NCBI RefSeq assembly: GCF_021223605.1
Contig: NZ_CP075175.1
Location: 2,910,001-2,974,000, forward strand
Source of the DNA: Paenibacillus sp. 481
GTDB taxonomy: Bacteria; Bacillota; Bacilli; Paenibacillales; Paenibacillaceae
Direction: 5' to 3'
DNA: 64,000 bases
The number at the start of each line of letters is the position of its first letter. Positions within the stretch are counted from its first letter, which is position 1. Made by a program: the position numbers and the translations under genes. This document shows, in pieces, positions 11,481 to 20,567 of the stretch. The notes under the pieces are model-generated. The model was not told the DNA's origin. It ran no database searches and worked only from the letters and a program-made list of their open reading frames with translations.

Positions 11481-12566
11481 GTGTTTAAACGGATCATGTT
11501 AGGTGTCTCTGGGGTGCTCGGCGCGTGGTGCGGGAGCGAATTATACACTTCGTGGTATGCGCGTACAATAGAGTTCGCTGGGATAAACGGTAGTTCGGCT
11601 TTTGGACGTTTATTTTGGACGATCGGTGGAGCATTTATTTTTATTGCCTTGTTTAATGCGATGTTCGTTCCATGCACTCGTGTGTGTAATCGTTGGAAGG
11701 AACATATCGCTCAAATGCCTACGATGGAACTAGCCGCTCGTATTGGCGGCACATTACTTGGCCTTTGTTTTGCTGCACTGTTAATGCCGCTGCTTCATGA
11801 CTTTGGAACGTTTGGACATATGTTTTCGTTATTGTTAGTCGTGTTAAGCGGTGCAGCTGGTATGCAATTGACTTTAATGAAGCAGAATCAACTGCGTTCA
11901 TGGCTCGAATCGTTGCGCCGCAGCGATAATCAGGCAGAGGAGTCGGAGTATCGGTTTGAAGAACACAAAATTTTAGACACAAGTGTCATCATAGACGGTC
12001 GGATTGCAGACATTTGCAAGACGGGATTTATTGAAGGAACGATTGTCATCCCAGAGTTTGTGCTGGAAGAGTTGCAGCATATTGCAGATTCTTCGGATTT
12101 ATTGAAGCGAAATCGGGGGCGTAGAGGTCTCGACATTTTAAACAAAATTCAAAAAGAACTGGAAGTAAAAGTGCTCATTTATGAAGGGGATTTCGAAGAA
12201 ATATCCGAAGTAGATAGCAAGCTTGTAAGACTGGCAAAAGTATTAAAAGGAAAAGTCGTAACGAATGATTTTAACTTGAATAAAGTGTGTGAGTTACAAG
12301 GTGTATCAGTGTTAAATATTAATGATTTGGCTAATGCAGTCAAACCTGTTGTGTTGCCAGGCGAGGAAATTGTAGTGCAAGTCATTAAGGATGGTAAGGA
12401 ACACGGACAAGGTGTGGCTTATTTGGATGACGGTACAATGATTGTCGTTGAAGGCGGGCGTGATTTTATCGGAATGACGATGGAAGTTCTCGTGACGAGT
12501 GTGTTGCAAACATCGGCAGGAAGAATGATTTTCGCAAAGCCAAAACTGTTGGAAAAAGCCCAATAA
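11481..12566 (+). CDS. Membrane-anchored PIN-TRAM domain protein (YacL family)
   Basis: This 361-residue protein has an N-terminal membrane part with about four hydrophobic helices (residues 5-135). A PIN nuclease-like domain follows (about 163-285) with the four expected acidic residues Asp166, Glu197, Asp245 and Asp263. A C-terminal TRAM domain (about 290-350) likely binds RNA. The architecture and locus match B. subtilis YacL. PIN domains are usually ribonucleases; the substrate of this family is not known to me. The start is GTG, 9 bases after AAGGAGGTGA. It lies upstream of ispD by 49 bases. Confidence 0.9.
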   Translation: MFKRIMLGVSGVLGAWCGSELYTSWYARTIEFAGINGSSAFGRLFWTIGGAFIFIALFNAMFVPCTRVCNRWKEHIAQMPTMELAARIGGTLLGLCFAALLMPLLHDFGTFGHMFSLLLVVLSGAAGMQLTLMKQNQLRSWLESLRRSDNQAEESEYRFEEHKILDTSVIIDGRIADICKTGFIEGTIVIPEFVLEELQHIADSSDLLKRNRGRRGLDILNKIQKELEVKVLIYEGDFEEISEVDSKLVRLAKVLKGKVVTNDFNLNKVCELQGVSVLNINDLANAVKPVVLPGEEIVVQVIKDGKEHGQGVAYLDDGTMIVVEGGRDFIGMTMEVLVTSVLQTSAGRMIFAKPKLLEKAQ

Positions 12567-12615
12567 ACAGGTATGATGGGGATAGTAAAAGGAAACCATC
12601 AGGGGGTTGGCAGCG

Positions 12616-13314
12616 ATGGAGCAACGCTTCGGCCTTATTATTGTCGCGGCAGGACGAGGGACGCGTATGGGCACGCGTGAGAGTAAGCAATTTCTTATGC
12701 TAGAGGACAAGCCAGTTATTGTTCATACGTTGGAGCGCTTTGAGGCGATGCCGGAGTGTGCGGCCATTGCTTTAGTTACTGCGCCGCAGGACCACGCACG
12801 TTGTGCTGCATGGATAGCCGAATATGGTCTACAGAAAGTGACTGATGTTGTTGCCGGAGGGGCAGAGCGTCAGCATTCCGTGTATGCTGGGTTACAGGCC
12901 ATTCAACAGCGCGGCTTGGATTATGTGCTTATTCACGACGGTGTACGACCATTTGTGGAGCGGGATAAAGTGATTGCGTGTTTCGACGCTGCAAGGCAGT
13001 ACGGAGCGGCGGTGTTGGCTGTTCCTGTTAAAGATACGATTAAGCAAGTGAACGGAGACGGTGTGATCACAGCAACACCGGACCGACGCAGCTTGTGGGC
13101 GATTCAGACCCCACAAGCTTTTCGTCTTTCGGATGTGATACGTGCGCATGAACATGCACAGGAGCAGCAGGTGCTTGGGACAGATGATGCGATGCTCGTT
13201 GAGCGTATGGGACAACTTGTACATGTCGTGGAAGGGGATTACACGAACGTAAAGTTGACGACGCCGGATGATTTGGATCTGGCTCTCTGGAATTTGTCCA
13301 AGCGTAAATCTTAA
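12616..13314 (+). CDS. ispD: 2-C-methyl-D-erythritol 4-phosphate cytidylyltransferase
   Basis: The 232-residue IspD family protein has the CTP-binding AAGRGTRMG (11-19) with the conserved lysine in SKQF (24), and downstream HDGVRPF. It converts MEP to CDP-ME in the non-mevalonate isoprenoid pathway in the cytosol. The start is ATG, 9 bases after AGGGGG; the in-frame TTG at 12607 abuts that site and is rejected. The next enzyme gene of the pathway studied here, ispF, follows after 25 bases, as in most Bacillota. Confidence 0.95.
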   Translation: MEQRFGLIIVAAGRGTRMGTRESKQFLMLEDKPVIVHTLERFEAMPECAAIALVTAPQDHARCAAWIAEYGLQKVTDVVAGGAERQHSVYAGLQAIQQRGLDYVLIHDGVRPFVERDKVIACFDAARQYGAAVLAVPVKDTIKQVNGDGVITATPDRRSLWAIQTPQAFRLSDVIRAHEHAQEQQVLGTDDAMLVERMGQLVHVVEGDYTNVKLTTPDDLDLALWNLSKRKS

Positions 13315-13339
13315 TAAGGTATATGGGGAGAGGAATGGC

Positions 13340-13822
13340 GTGATTCGAATCGGGCAAGGGTTTGACGTTCATCAATTAGTAGAAGGACGTCCGTGTATCA
13401 TTGGTGGCGTTACGATACCTTATGAAAAAGGGTTGCTAGGTCATTCAGATGCTGATGTGTTGCTACATACGATAAGCGATGCCGTGCTAGGGGCATTGGC
13501 GCTTGGTGACATCGGCAAGCATTTTCCGGACACGGATCCTGCATTCAAAGATGCAGACAGTGTGAAGCTCATGGAGCATGTGTGGGCGTTGGCTAAGGAA
13601 CGCGGTTATCGTTTAGGCAACGTTGATTGCACGATCATTGCGCAGAAGCCTAAAATGCTACCGCATATTCCAGCGATGGTTGCGAATATTGCGCGCATAT
13701 TGGAAGCAGAGCAGTCGCAAGTAAATGTAAAAGCAACAACGACGGAACAGCTCGGTTTCACAGGACGCGGCGAAGGTATCGCGGCACAAGCTGTTGTATG
13801 CTTAATTCGAGATATGGTATGA
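13340..13822 (+). CDS. ispF: 2-C-methyl-D-erythritol 2,4-cyclodiphosphate synthase
   Basis: This 160-residue trimeric enzyme cyclises CDP-ME 2-phosphate to MEcPP. Zinc ligands Asp9, His11 and His43 are present in GFDVHQL and LLHTISDA, and the [14 protein letters not shown] block completes the active site. The start is GTG ([11 protein letters not shown]), preceded by GGGGAGAGG, and fits the family length (B. subtilis 158). A longer in-frame frame reaching back into ispD has no site. IspE is not in the window. Confidence 0.95.
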   Translation: MIRIGQGFDVHQLVEGRPCIIGGVTIPYEKGLLGHSDADVLLHTISDAVLGALALGDIGKHFPDTDPAFKDADSVKLMEHVWALAKERGYRLGNVDCTIIAQKPKMLPHIPAMVANIARILEAEQSQVNVKATTTEQLGFTGRGEGIAAQAVVCLIRDMV

Positions 13823-13875
13823 TAACTCGATAGAAACTGACTGGCACGGCCGTTTCAACTTGGGAGGGAACGATT

Positions 13876-15333
13876 ATGAGTAACGAAATTCGCGTGCGCT
13901 ACGCGCCAAGTCCAACCGGACATTTGCATATCGGCAACGCGCGTACGGCATTATTCAATTACTTATTTGCCCGCCATCATGGCGGTAAATTTATTGTTCG
14001 TATTGAAGATACAGACATCAAGCGTAATATCGAGGGCGGGGAAGAGAGCCAATTTAAATATTTGAAATGGCTCGGCATCGAATGGGATGAAAGTGTCGAC
14101 GTGGGTGGCGAGTATGGCCCGTATCGTCAAACAGAGCGTCTTGATATTTATATGAAGCATGCACAAGATTTGATGGATCGCGGGTTGGCTTATCGCTGCT
14201 TCTGTACGGAGCAAGAGCTGGAAGCAGAGCGCGAAGCACAAATGGAAAAAGGCGAGACACCGAAGTACTCGGGCAAATGCTTTGGTCTGAGTGCGGAAGA
14301 GCAGGCGAAGCTTGCGGCAGAAGGCCGCCAATCGAGCATTCGTTTCCGTGTGCCGAACAATCGTTCTTATACATTTAATGATGTCGTTAAGAACGAAATT
14401 ACGTTCGAGTCCGAAACGACAGGCGATTGGGTAATCGTGAAAAAGGATGGCATTGCGACTTACAACTTTGCGGTCGTTATCGATGATTATTTGATGCGCA
14501 TCTCACACGTACTTCGTGGCGAGGACCATATTACAAACACATTGCGTCAGCTTATGATTTATGAAGCACTCGATTGGCAGCCACCAACGTTTGGTCATAT
14601 GACGCTGATCGTTAACGAGAATCGCAAAAAGCTAAGCAAACGCGATGAGTCGATTATCCAGTTTATCGAGCAATATGATCAGCTTGGATATTTGCCTGAA
14701 GCCTTGTTCAACTATATCGCTCTACTGGGCTGGTCGCCAGAAGGAGAAGAGGAAATCTTCTCTCGTGAAGAGATTATCCGCATTTTTGATACAAATCGTC
14801 TATCAAAGAGCCCAGCTGTATTCGATACGAATAAGCTGTCGCATTTTAACAATACGTATATGAAAAAAGCCGATCTAGAGCTTGTCGCGGATATGGCTAT
14901 CCCGCATTTGCAAAAAGCAGGTCAGTTGCCAACGACGTTGAGCGAGGATCAGCTTGATTGGGCTAAAGCATTAGTGAAACTGTATCAGGAGCAAATGAAC
15001 TGTGCTTCTGATATCGTTGAGCTGTCTGACGTGTTCTTCCGTGAAGAACTGACGTTGGACGATGAAGCGCAAGCCGTTGTGAACGAAGAGCAGGCTCCAA
15101 TCGTGTTAAGCGCATTGCTTGCGAAGCTGGAAGCGGCTGACGCATGGAGCGTTGACATGGTGAAAGCAGCACTTAAGGAAGTGCAGAAGGAAACTGGCGT
15201 GAAGGGCAAAGGTTTGTTTATGCCTGTTCGCGTAGCCGTTTCTGGTCAAATGCACGGACGTGATTTGAACGAAACGATTGTGCTGCTCGGTCAAGACAAA
15301 GTGTTGTCACGCTTGCGTGCACATGCGCAATAA
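13876..15333 (+). CDS. gltX: Glutamyl-tRNA synthetase
   Basis: The 485-residue class I aminoacyl-tRNA synthetase has the HIGH-equivalent HIGN (18-21) within [11 protein letters not shown] and a KLSKR loop (252-256). Most Bacillota use such a non-discriminating enzyme to charge both Glu and Gln tRNAs; that property cannot be seen here. The start is ATG after TGGGAGGGA. It sits between ispF and the T-box-controlled cysE. A small hairpin overlaps its stop codon (AAGCTG/CAGCTT) but has no T tract. Confidence 0.96.
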   Translation: MSNEIRVRYAPSPTGHLHIGNARTALFNYLFARHHGGKFIVRIEDTDIKRNIEGGEESQFKYLKWLGIEWDESVDVGGEYGPYRQTERLDIYMKHAQDLMDRGLAYRCFCTEQELEAEREAQMEKGETPKYSGKCFGLSAEEQAKLAAEGRQSSIRFRVPNNRSYTFNDVVKNEITFESETTGDWVIVKKDGIATYNFAVVIDDYLMRISHVLRGEDHITNTLRQLMIYEALDWQPPTFGHMTLIVNENRKKLSKRDESIIQFIEQYDQLGYLPEALFNYIALLGWSPEGEEEIFSREEIIRIFDTNRLSKSPAVFDTNKLSHFNNTYMKKADLELVADMAIPHLQKAGQLPTTLSEDQLDWAKALVKLYQEQMNCASDIVELSDVFFREELTLDDEAQAVVNEEQAPIVLSALLAKLEAADAWSVDMVKAALKEVQKETGVKGKGLFMPVRVAVSGQMHGRDLNETIVLLGQDKVLSRLRAHAQ

Positions 15334-15378
15334 GCTGCTTTTCAGCTTATAGGACAATAGCTGCTTGTGCTGTCAGCC

Positions 15379-15408
15379 TTGCCAATGGTTGCGCGCATTC
15401 AGTATACT
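15379..15408 (+). promoter_or_regulatory. SigA promoter for the cysE T-box transcript
   Basis: TTGCCA (15379-15384) and TATACT (15403-15408) are 18 bases apart, placing a start near 15415, just upstream of the T-box leader. A second -10-like TACAAT follows at 15414-15419 but its spacing to any -35 is worse. Confidence 0.65.
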
Positions 15409-15414
15409 AAGCAT

Positions 15415-15800
15415 ACAATATAGTAACGGCGTTAAACGGGAGAGCGTTTGACGGTGAGAAATTGCACAGAGAGAACGACCGATGCGTAAGGCTATCCGTA
15501 TCTTAAGGATACGTCGATGCTGCTCGCCGTGACACCACGGGGTAGCGAACGTAGCAGAGCCCTTGCGCATAGGCTGAAAGTCGTTCCGTTTCGAGTCGAA
15601 CGCACTGCGCCCGGTAGCTTTGTTCTTGAGCGCATGTCAACATGCGGGTAGAGAATAACGTTTCGTTCACGTTATCGAACGTTAGAGGGATTACATCTGT
15701 ATAGGCATGCATTTAGCTGCATGTGTATATTGGTCTGTGATTCAAGCAGAGTGGGACCGCGCACAGCGCCTCTGCAGCTACGGCTGCGGAGGCGTTTTTT
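15415..15800 (+). ncRNA. T-box leader RNA upstream of cysE-cysS
   Basis: The conserved T-box sequence AGAGTGGGACCGCG occurs at 15748-15761. The antiterminator can be drawn: GCAGAG (15746-15751) with CTCTGC (15770-15775), plus GCG/CGC around the seven-base bulge TGGGACC. It competes with the terminator at 15767-15800. An AGAGAG element (about 15468-15473) begins the stem I region, whose base pairs GAACGAC with GTCGTTC (15580-15586), with ATGCGTAAG pairing CTTGCGCAT above it. Uncharged tRNA would allow read-through into cysE and cysS, so tRNA-Cys is the expected ligand. I could not identify the specifier codon with confidence. Confidence 0.85.
15767..15800 (+). terminator. T-box regulated terminator
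   Basis: CGCCTCTGCAGC and GCTGCGGAGGCG form a 12-pair stem with one G-T pair around TACG, followed by six T residues. Its 5' arm contains CTCTGC, which is needed for the antiterminator, so the two structures exclude each other. Confidence 0.93.
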
Positions 15801-15835
15801 CGCTTTTATAGAGGGACTTCATAGAAGGGCTATAT

Positions 15836-15870
15836 AACAGAACTACACAACAGAACTACACAGCAGAACT
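15836..15870 (+). repeat. Short tandem repeat in the cysE leader
   Basis: Two exact copies of AACAGAACTACAC (15836-15848, 15849-15861) are followed by a partial third copy AGCAGAACT. It lies between the T-box terminator and the cysE start, in transcript that is made only on read-through. Confidence 0.9.
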
Positions 15871-15980
15871 TTTTAGCAGGACACGACCTAATCAACGAGA
15901 ATAAGCACAACAGTTTACTGAATTAGAGCTTACAACTAACGCAGCACTATTATTACTATGTTCCTAGGGGGGAACCGGTC

Positions 15981-16832
15981 ATGCGGCGCATCATTAAACA
16001 AATGCAATCAGATGTGCAAGCGGTGTTCGACAATGACCCGGCTGCGCGCAGTCGGTTAGAGGTCATTTTTACGTATTCAGGACTTCATGCGATCTGGGCT
16101 CATCGTGTAGCTCATTGGTTCTATAAGCGAAAATGGTTTGCGCCAGCGCGTCTTATTTCACAAGTAAGTCGCTTTATGACAGGGATTGAAATTCATCCTG
16201 GTGCACGCATTGGACAGCGTTTGTTTATAGATCACGGCATGGGTGTAGTTGTTGGGGAAACGTGTGAAATCGGTGATGACGTCGTGATTTATCAAGGAGT
16301 GACATTGGGGGGAACGGGCAAGGAAAAAGGCAAGCGGCACCCGACTATCGGCAACAACGTCGTTATTGCTTCCGGGGCCAAAGTACTTGGTTCCTTCCAA
16401 GTAGGGGAACATTCGAATATCGGTGCGAATTCGGTTGTGCTTCGTGAAGTGCCTCCGCACTGTACAGTGGTAGGTATACCAGGGCGAATAGTGAAGCAGG
16501 ATGGCATTCGTATTGATAGGTTGAATCACGGACAGCTACCCGATCCAGTGATCGATATGTTTCGCTCGATGCAGACGGAGATCGATCGTCTAAAGGCTGA
16601 AATGGAACAGATGAAGGTGGACAGAAACAACAAGTCAACCGGTGCTGGAACTGGGACCGTTGGAGCATTACCAAGAATAAGGGAAAGCTCTTCTACTTCT
16701 TCTTCGAATCGTTCTACAGATGGAGCGGGAACAGAGTCGGGTCGTTCAGACTCCTTCTCGCATAGTGAGAGCAGTGGCGAAGCTGATGACGAGGATAGTT
16801 CGCAGAGAAATAAAGTAGCAGTCAAAGTATAA
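15981..16832 (+). CDS. cysE: Serine O-acetyltransferase with serine-rich C-terminal extension
   Basis: This 283-residue protein makes O-acetylserine from serine and acetyl-CoA, the first step of cysteine synthesis. Residues 1-60 form the helical N-terminal part. Left-handed beta-helix hexapeptide repeats occupy about 65-170, with the catalytic His85 in IDHGMG and the GGTGKEKGKRHP loop. The normal protein ends near 215 (B. subtilis CysE is 217). Here about 68 extra residues, rich in Ser, Gly, Thr and acidic residues, follow. The start is ATG after AGGGGGGAA. It is controlled by the T-box leader and linked to cysS (29-base gap). Confidence 0.95.
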   Translation: MRRIIKQMQSDVQAVFDNDPAARSRLEVIFTYSGLHAIWAHRVAHWFYKRKWFAPARLISQVSRFMTGIEIHPGARIGQRLFIDHGMGVVVGETCEIGDDVVIYQGVTLGGTGKEKGKRHPTIGNNVVIASGAKVLGSFQVGEHSNIGANSVVLREVPPHCTVVGIPGRIVKQDGIRIDRLNHGQLPDPVIDMFRSMQTEIDRLKAEMEQMKVDRNNKSTGAGTGTVGALPRIRESSSTSSSNRSTDGAGTESGRSDSFSHSESSGEADDEDSSQRNKVAVKV

Positions 16833-16861
16833 GTTTATTAAATGATGAGGAGGTAGCGTGC

Positions 16862-18340
16862 ATGACGTTACACATTTACAACACGATGACACGCAGTAAA
16901 GAGGAGTTTCAGCCTATAAAATCAGGACAGGTAAGCATGTATGTATGCGGTCCTACGGTTTATGGTTATATTCATATTGGAAACGCAAGGCCGATGATGG
17001 TCTTTGATGTCGTGCGTCGTTATTTAGAGACGACAGGTTATGAAGTTAACTACATCGTAAACTTTACAGATGTTGATGATAAGCTGATTCGCAAGGCAGC
17101 AGAAATGAACATAACGGTGCCAGAAGCAGCTGACTTGTTTATTGAAGCTTTCAATGCTGATACTGATGGGCTCGGCATTCGCCGTGCAACGATGAACCCG
17201 CGTGTTACCGAGCACATGGAAGAGATTATCCGCTTTATCGCGGATTTGGAAGAGCGTGGCTTTGCTTATGAATCGGGCGGTGACGTTTACTTCCGTACCA
17301 AGAAGTTCGCTGAGTACGGCAAGTTGTCGCAGCAGAACTTGGAAGAGCTTCAATTCGGTATCCGTATTGAAGTAGATGCGCGTAAAGAGCAGCCAGAAGA
17401 CTTTGTCCTTTGGAAAGGCGCGAAGCCAGGCGAAATTGCATGGGCTAGCCCTTGGGGGGAAGGACGCCCAGGCTGGCACATTGAGTGCTCTGCGATGGCG
17501 CGTAAGTACTTAGGAGATACGCTTGATATTCATGGCGGCGGACAAGATTTGCAATTCCCGCACCACGAATGTGAAGTGGCCCAGTCTGAGTCATTAACAG
17601 GTAAGCCGTTTGCAAATGTATGGATGCACAACGGATTCATCAATATAGATAATGAGAAAATGTCGAAGTCATTGGGCAACGGCTGGTTAGTTAAAGATTT
17701 GCGTCAAACGTATAATCCGGACGCGATTCGCTACTTTATCCTTTCTTCCCATTATCGGAATCCACTTAATTTCAGCGAAGAGGCACTCAAGCAGGCTGAA
17801 AAAAGTGTTGAACGAATTGCCAATGCGGTAGCCAATGTGAAGCATGCGTTACAGTCCGCGTTGGAAGCAAGTAGCGATCCGGTACGTTCGGATGCGAATG
17901 CTGAACATGATGAGCTGTTAGGCCTAAGCCTGAACCTTGAGCCGAACGAAGAGCTGCAAGCGAAATTGGCTGAAATCCTAGATCAGTTCGATGCTAAAAT
18001 GCAGGACGATTTCAATACAGCGGATGCGATTACCGCGCTGTTTGATTGGGTGAGCGAGGCGAATGTTTATTTGCAAAAAGGAACAGCAACACAATCGTTT
18101 AGCGCCGCAGATCTGCAGGCGTTGTTGGACGCATTTGACGCAATGAACGAAGTGCTAGGGCTTGTAAGTGAACAGGAGCAGCAATTGTTGGATGCCGATG
18201 TGGATCGACTGATTCAAGAGCGCACAGATGCACGCAATTCGAAAAATTGGGCGCGTGCAGATGAGATTCGCGATTTGCTGACCGAGCAAGGGATTTTGCT
18301 GGAGGATACGCCACAAGGTTTGCGCTGGCGCCGGAAATGA
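16862..18340 (+). CDS. cysS: Cysteinyl-tRNA synthetase
   Basis: This 492-residue class I synthetase has HIGN (38-41), KMSKS (266-270) and the zinc ligands Cys29, Cys209, His234 and Glu238 that select cysteine. It is about 25 residues longer than B. subtilis CysS, mainly through an insertion near residues 340-370. GAGGAGG precedes ATG by 9 bases. It is the second gene under the T-box leader, so cysteine supply and cysteine charging respond together. Its TGA overlaps the start of mrnC (ATGA). Confidence 0.96.
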   Translation: MTLHIYNTMTRSKEEFQPIKSGQVSMYVCGPTVYGYIHIGNARPMMVFDVVRRYLETTGYEVNYIVNFTDVDDKLIRKAAEMNITVPEAADLFIEAFNADTDGLGIRRATMNPRVTEHMEEIIRFIADLEERGFAYESGGDVYFRTKKFAEYGKLSQQNLEELQFGIRIEVDARKEQPEDFVLWKGAKPGEIAWASPWGEGRPGWHIECSAMARKYLGDTLDIHGGGQDLQFPHHECEVAQSESLTGKPFANVWMHNGFINIDNEKMSKSLGNGWLVKDLRQTYNPDAIRYFILSSHYRNPLNFSEEALKQAEKSVERIANAVANVKHALQSALEASSDPVRSDANAEHDELLGLSLNLEPNEELQAKLAEILDQFDAKMQDDFNTADAITALFDWVSEANVYLQKGTATQSFSAADLQALLDAFDAMNEVLGLVSEQEQQLLDADVDRLIQERTDARNSKNWARADEIRDLLTEQGILLEDTPQGLRWRRK

Positions 18341-18864
18341 GAGGAGCGTTAGCAGCAGGAATGAAAAAGGAAGATAATCAACTGCAACTTAGTCACAATA
18401 AAGAAGGGGAAGAGTCAGCAGACTGGCTCTTTCCATTTGCGCCGAAGAAGGATGCACATTTGCTGCATCCTATCGTGCTCGCCTACATGGGCGATGCCAT
18501 TTATGAGACAGCGATTCGCCAATATTTAATTTCTAAGGCGAATCATCGGCCACACCATTTGCATCGCGAAGCGACACGTTATGTGTCAGCCAAAGCTCAA
18601 GCACGATTTTTGATGCGGATCACACCGCTTCTCACTGAAGAGGAAGCGGACGTCGTGAGACAAGGCCGCAACACGAAATCGAGTGTGCCGAGAAGTGCTA
18701 ATATGAGCGAGTACCGCCAAGCAACAGCATTAGAGTCGTTGATTGGCTACTTATACTTTAGCCGTCGCCATGAACGTCTACGTGAGTTGCTGGATATCAT
18801 TGTCCACAGTGATGAGGAGCAGGATCAGGCAGTTACACAAGTTACCGAAGATCAGGAGTCATGA
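18337..18864 (+). CDS. mrnC: Mini-ribonuclease III (23S rRNA maturation)
   Basis: This protein has a 175-residue RNase III-like catalytic domain without a dsRNA-binding domain. LAYMGDAIYE (about 49-58) holds the first catalytic acidic residue (Asp53), and ALESLIGYLYF (about 130-140) the last glutamate. In B. subtilis Mini-III trims the ends of 23S rRNA. The start at 18337 overlaps cysS by four bases (ATGA), suggesting translational coupling. An in-frame ATG at 18361 would give a family-typical 167-residue protein and is a real alternative. It belongs to the cysE-cysS-mrnC-rlmB-rae1 string. Confidence 0.92.
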   Translation: MRGALAAGMKKEDNQLQLSHNKEGEESADWLFPFAPKKDAHLLHPIVLAYMGDAIYETAIRQYLISKANHRPHHLHREATRYVSAKAQARFLMRITPLLTEEEADVVRQGRNTKSSVPRSANMSEYRQATALESLIGYLYFSRRHERLRELLDIIVHSDEEQDQAVTQVTEDQES

Positions 18865-19004
18865 CGCAGTGACAACAATGGTACCTATGTCTTAAAATTT
18901 AATCACAACAAACATCAATAGAACAATACCACTACAGCCAAATCATTTATTATCGCAGCAATGTGGCATAAAGCAGGTTGTTTTAACAGGAGGACAATAA
19001 TCGT

Positions 19005-19760
19005 ATGCAAGAGAACCACGAAGAAGCAGAATACATTGCCGGAAAGCACTCGGTCACCGAGGCGCTTCGCTCTGGTAGAGCAATTAATAAAATATGGATC
19101 GCTGACAACGCGCAAAAACATTTGACGCTGCCTATTATCGCTGAAGCGAAAAAAGTGGGTGTCATCGTCCAAACGGCTGACAAGCGTAAGTTGGACCAAA
19201 TGGTTGAAGGCGTTCAACACCAAGGTGTTGTCGCACAAGTTGCAGCCTATGCCTATGTTGAGCTGGAAGATATTTTGGCACGTGCAGAACAAAAAGGCGA
19301 GACGCCGTTTATCCTACTGCTTGATGAAATCGAGGACCCACACAATTTGGGATCGATCTTACGTTCAGCAGATTGCACAGGCGTACACGGTGTTGTGATT
19401 CCGAAGCGTCGTGCGGTAGGCTTGACCGCAACAGTATCCAAAATATCGGCAGGTGCCGTAGAATATGTTCCAGTCGCACGCGTTACGAACTTGGCGCAAA
19501 CGATGGAGCAACTAAAAGAGCGCGGAGTTTGGATCGTCGGCACAGACGTGTCTGCTAAGCAAGACATTTATGATGCGGACGTATTCAATCTTCCGGTCGC
19601 ACTCGTCATCGGTAACGAGAACAAAGGGATGGGGCGTCTTGTACGCGAAAAATGCGACGTATTATTAAAATTGCCGATGTCCGGGCAAATTAATTCATTA
19701 AATGCGTCGGTAGCCGCTGGCATTTTCATGTACGAGGTTGTACGCCGTCGTCGCGGTTAA
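19005..19760 (+). CDS. rlmB: 23S rRNA (guanosine-2'-O-)-methyltransferase RlmB
   Basis: This 251-residue SpoU/TrmH (SPOUT) methyltransferase starts YIAGKHSVTEAL, the substrate-binding part. The three family motifs follow: LDEIEDPHNLGSILRSA, IGNENKGM and LPMSGQINSLNASVA, which build the trefoil-knot SAM site. RlmB methylates G2251 (E. coli numbering) of 23S rRNA. The start is ATG after CAGGAGGACAA. It lies between mrnC and rae1, matching B. subtilis yacO. A 140-base gap separates it from mrnC. Confidence 0.92.
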   Translation: MQENHEEAEYIAGKHSVTEALRSGRAINKIWIADNAQKHLTLPIIAEAKKVGVIVQTADKRKLDQMVEGVQHQGVVAQVAAYAYVELEDILARAEQKGETPFILLLDEIEDPHNLGSILRSADCTGVHGVVIPKRRAVGLTATVSKISAGAVEYVPVARVTNLAQTMEQLKERGVWIVGTDVSAKQDIYDADVFNLPVALVIGNENKGMGRLVREKCDVLLKLPMSGQINSLNASVAAGIFMYEVVRRRRG

Positions 19761-19771
19761 GGAGTACATGA

Positions 19772-20323
19772 ATGAAGCAGCAGGATTGGCGCGACGTGTT
19801 ATTGGTCGACGGCTACAACATGATCGGCGCTTGGCCGGAGCTAAGTCAGCTGGCTGATAGTGGGCTGGAAGAGGCGCGTGACCGATTGCTTCATATGCTA
19901 GCTGATTATCAAGCTTATTCTGGACGTCGTGTCGTTGTAGTATTTGATGCGTATCTTGTGCCAGGGCTTGGAGTGAAATACTCGCAAGGTAAAGTGAGTG
20001 TTTATTTTACAAAAGAAAAAGAGACGGCGGATGAATGTATTGAGCGTTTAGTTAAGGAACTGACACATCGCCGCCGTCAAATTTATGTGGCGACTTCTGA
20101 CAGTACCGAGCAACATGTCGCCTTTGGCCATGGGGCACTGCGTATTTCAGCACGTGAGCTACTCATTATCATAGAACAAGCACGCAAAGAGGTCGAAGTG
20201 CGTATTCGCGAACAAACGTTATTTCCGATTAAGAAAAACCCTATTGAGGGCAAGCTTAGTCTGGAACAATTAAAAATAATGGAGCGTATGCGTCGAGGAG
20301 AACGATTCGACAAAGACAGCTAA
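19772..20323 (+). CDS. rae1: Ribosome-associated endonuclease Rae1 (YacP, NYN domain)
   Basis: This 183-residue NYN/PIN-like nuclease contains LLVDGYNMIGAWP (Asp13), VVFDAYLVPG and TSDSTEQ, the acidic clusters of the active site. In B. subtilis Rae1 (YacP) enters the ribosomal A site and cuts mRNA in a translation-dependent way. Similarity and position directly after rlmB (11-base gap) support the name; cleavage activity is not shown here. GGAGTACATGA precedes ATG. It is the last gene of the run. Confidence 0.9.
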   Translation: MKQQDWRDVLLVDGYNMIGAWPELSQLADSGLEEARDRLLHMLADYQAYSGRRVVVVFDAYLVPGLGVKYSQGKVSVYFTKEKETADECIERLVKELTHRRRQIYVATSDSTEQHVAFGHGALRISARELLIIIEQARKEVEVRIREQTLFPIKKNPIEGKLSLEQLKIMERMRRGERFDKDS

Positions 20324-20480
20324 TTACATTGTGTTTAAACTGTTTTATAACAGGGTACTTCGACAAATGCCGTCATATATTTACACAAACTAGATGTTTA
20401 GCCTTCGTTTTCATTTTTTTCGACAACAATTTTTTTGATTAAAATGCCGAAAATCCGCTCTGCAATAAGGATTCCTTCGG

Positions 20481-20510
20481 TTGACGCTGCTAGACCAATT
20501 CATATATACT
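20481..20510 (+). promoter_or_regulatory. SigA promoter of sigH
   Basis: TTGACG (20481-20486) and TATACT (20505-20510) are 18 bases apart, with a start expected near 20517, about 50 bases before the GTG start codon. In B. subtilis this promoter is repressed by AbrB; no AbrB site can be read by eye. Confidence 0.75.
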
Positions 20511-20567
20511 GAATCTATCATTTGTGATGTAACGGGTGGATTGCGTTGCAGGCCGGAGGGATTGCTA

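Noticed and set aside
15330-15352. Hairpin overlapping the gltX stop codon as a terminator
   Set aside because: The stem is short and no T tract follows.
15373-15712. Minus-strand frames of 65-69 codons in the T-box leader
   Set aside because: They fall on the structured leader RNA and lack translation signals.
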